Shown: positions 32,459 through 32,661 of the stretch, piece by piece
Numbering within the stretch: position 1 is the first letter of the stretch
Layout of the letters: each line of letters opens with the position of its first letter
Assembly: GCA_041685915.1 (NCBI GenBank)
Contig: JAWLEV010000018.1
Span: 1-32,661, forward strand
Source of the DNA: JAWLEV01 sp041685915
GTDB lineage: Bacteria > Chloroflexota > Anaerolineae > UBA1429
Reading direction: 5' to 3'
DNA: 32,661 nt
Notes under the pieces: model-generated
Seen by the model: only the letters and a program-made list of their open reading frames with translations
Database searches by the model: none
What the model was told of the DNA's origin: nothing
Translations under genes and position numbers: made by a program

Positions 32459-32661
32459 ATGGAATTCGACATAGAACCTCAAGAGCGTAAGGTGCCCGCG
32501 ATACCGCCCAAGAAAGAGCGCATCCGGGTCGTCATCGATAGCGATGCCAAGAACGAGATCGACGATCAATGGGCCATCGCACTGGCCATTCTCTCTCCCG
32601 AGCGATTTGAGATTGAGGGGTTTGTTGGCGCCAACTTTGACAACCGATGGGGCGGACCAGA
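32459..32661 (+). CDS. Nucleoside hydrolase (IUNH family), N-terminal part cut by the window end
   Basis: The first 67 codons are present. After a charged, Pro-rich start of about 20 residues, IRVVIDSDAKNEIDDQWAIALAIL carries the calcium-binding aspartates of inosine-uridine nucleoside hydrolases (D27, D29, D35, D36) in a variant of the DxDxxxDD motif. The family cleaves ribonucleosides to base and ribose. An AGGGAGG site sits 5 bases before the ATG, and the gene follows acn by 24 bases, so cotranscription is likely. The extra residues between the Asp pairs (SDAKNEIDD) mark a divergent subgroup. Confidence 0.8.
   Translation, partial: MEFDIEPQERKVPAIPPKKERIRVVIDSDAKNEIDDQWAIALAILSPERFEIEGFVGANFDNRWGGP

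Overview
The window is GC-rich bacterial chromosomal DNA, densely coded on both strands, with no rRNA, tRNA, complete insertion sequence or CRISPR array that I can see. Gene content (a tryptophan T-box leader, TrpB2-type tryptophan synthase, ThyX with dCMP deaminase, a ferredoxin-fused EtfA, a sodium-pump decarboxylase operon, Cys-type sulfatases, a YfhO/PTPS-related membrane protein, and a CpXC protein with internal repeats) and the palindromic dispersed repeats suggest an anaerobic or facultative Chloroflexota lineage, perhaps Anaerolineae. That assignment is inference from gene content, not a phylogeny.

Layout. 1-1473 (minus): aspartokinase lysC followed by the first 17 codons of asd. 2047-7792 (plus): a DHDPS-family aldolase with an altered active site, then two sulfatases and a beta-propeller glycosidase-like protein. 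The last three genes lie between two directly repeated, palindrome-rich dispersed elements (2944-3176 and 7803-7991). 8059-9423: folC, convergent with trpB2 (9552-10928, minus) across a strong hairpin. 11124-11703 is the control region of trpB: a perfect-consensus sigma70 promoter, a Trp-specific T-box leader and its terminator. The leader contains two approximately 100-bp AT-rich palindromic elements, one in the apical loop of Stem I and one in the Stem II/Stem III linker.

11736-14716 (minus): a Nudix hydrolase and a large membrane protein. 14919-21215 (minus) is one compact run, thyX, dCMP deaminase, acyl-CoA carboxyltransferase (12S/MmdA type), pyruvate/oxaloacetate carboxyltransferase (5S/OadA type), OadG-like subunit, biotin carrier and OadB. 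It joins dTMP synthesis to a biotin-dependent, sodium-coupled decarboxylase or transcarboxylase. 21353-23180 is a decaying ABC importer: an intact BMP-type lipoprotein followed by fused stumps of its ATPase (Walker A Lys replaced by Glu) and permease. 23364-24602 is a GH29 alpha-L-fucosidase.

24810-29037 (plus): EtfB and ferredoxin-EtfA, a CpXC protein with three 90-residue repeats, and an AlkZ-related protein. 29255-30088 is an SDR oxidoreductase. 30157-30466 holds two tandem 152-nt units whose 14-15 bp stems differ by compensatory changes and whose 68-69 nt loops are mostly unrelated. They lie directly upstream of aconitase (30506-32434). A nucleoside hydrolase is cut by the window end.

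The most unusual items are the T-box carrying two structured insertions and the tandem covarying units upstream of aconitase.
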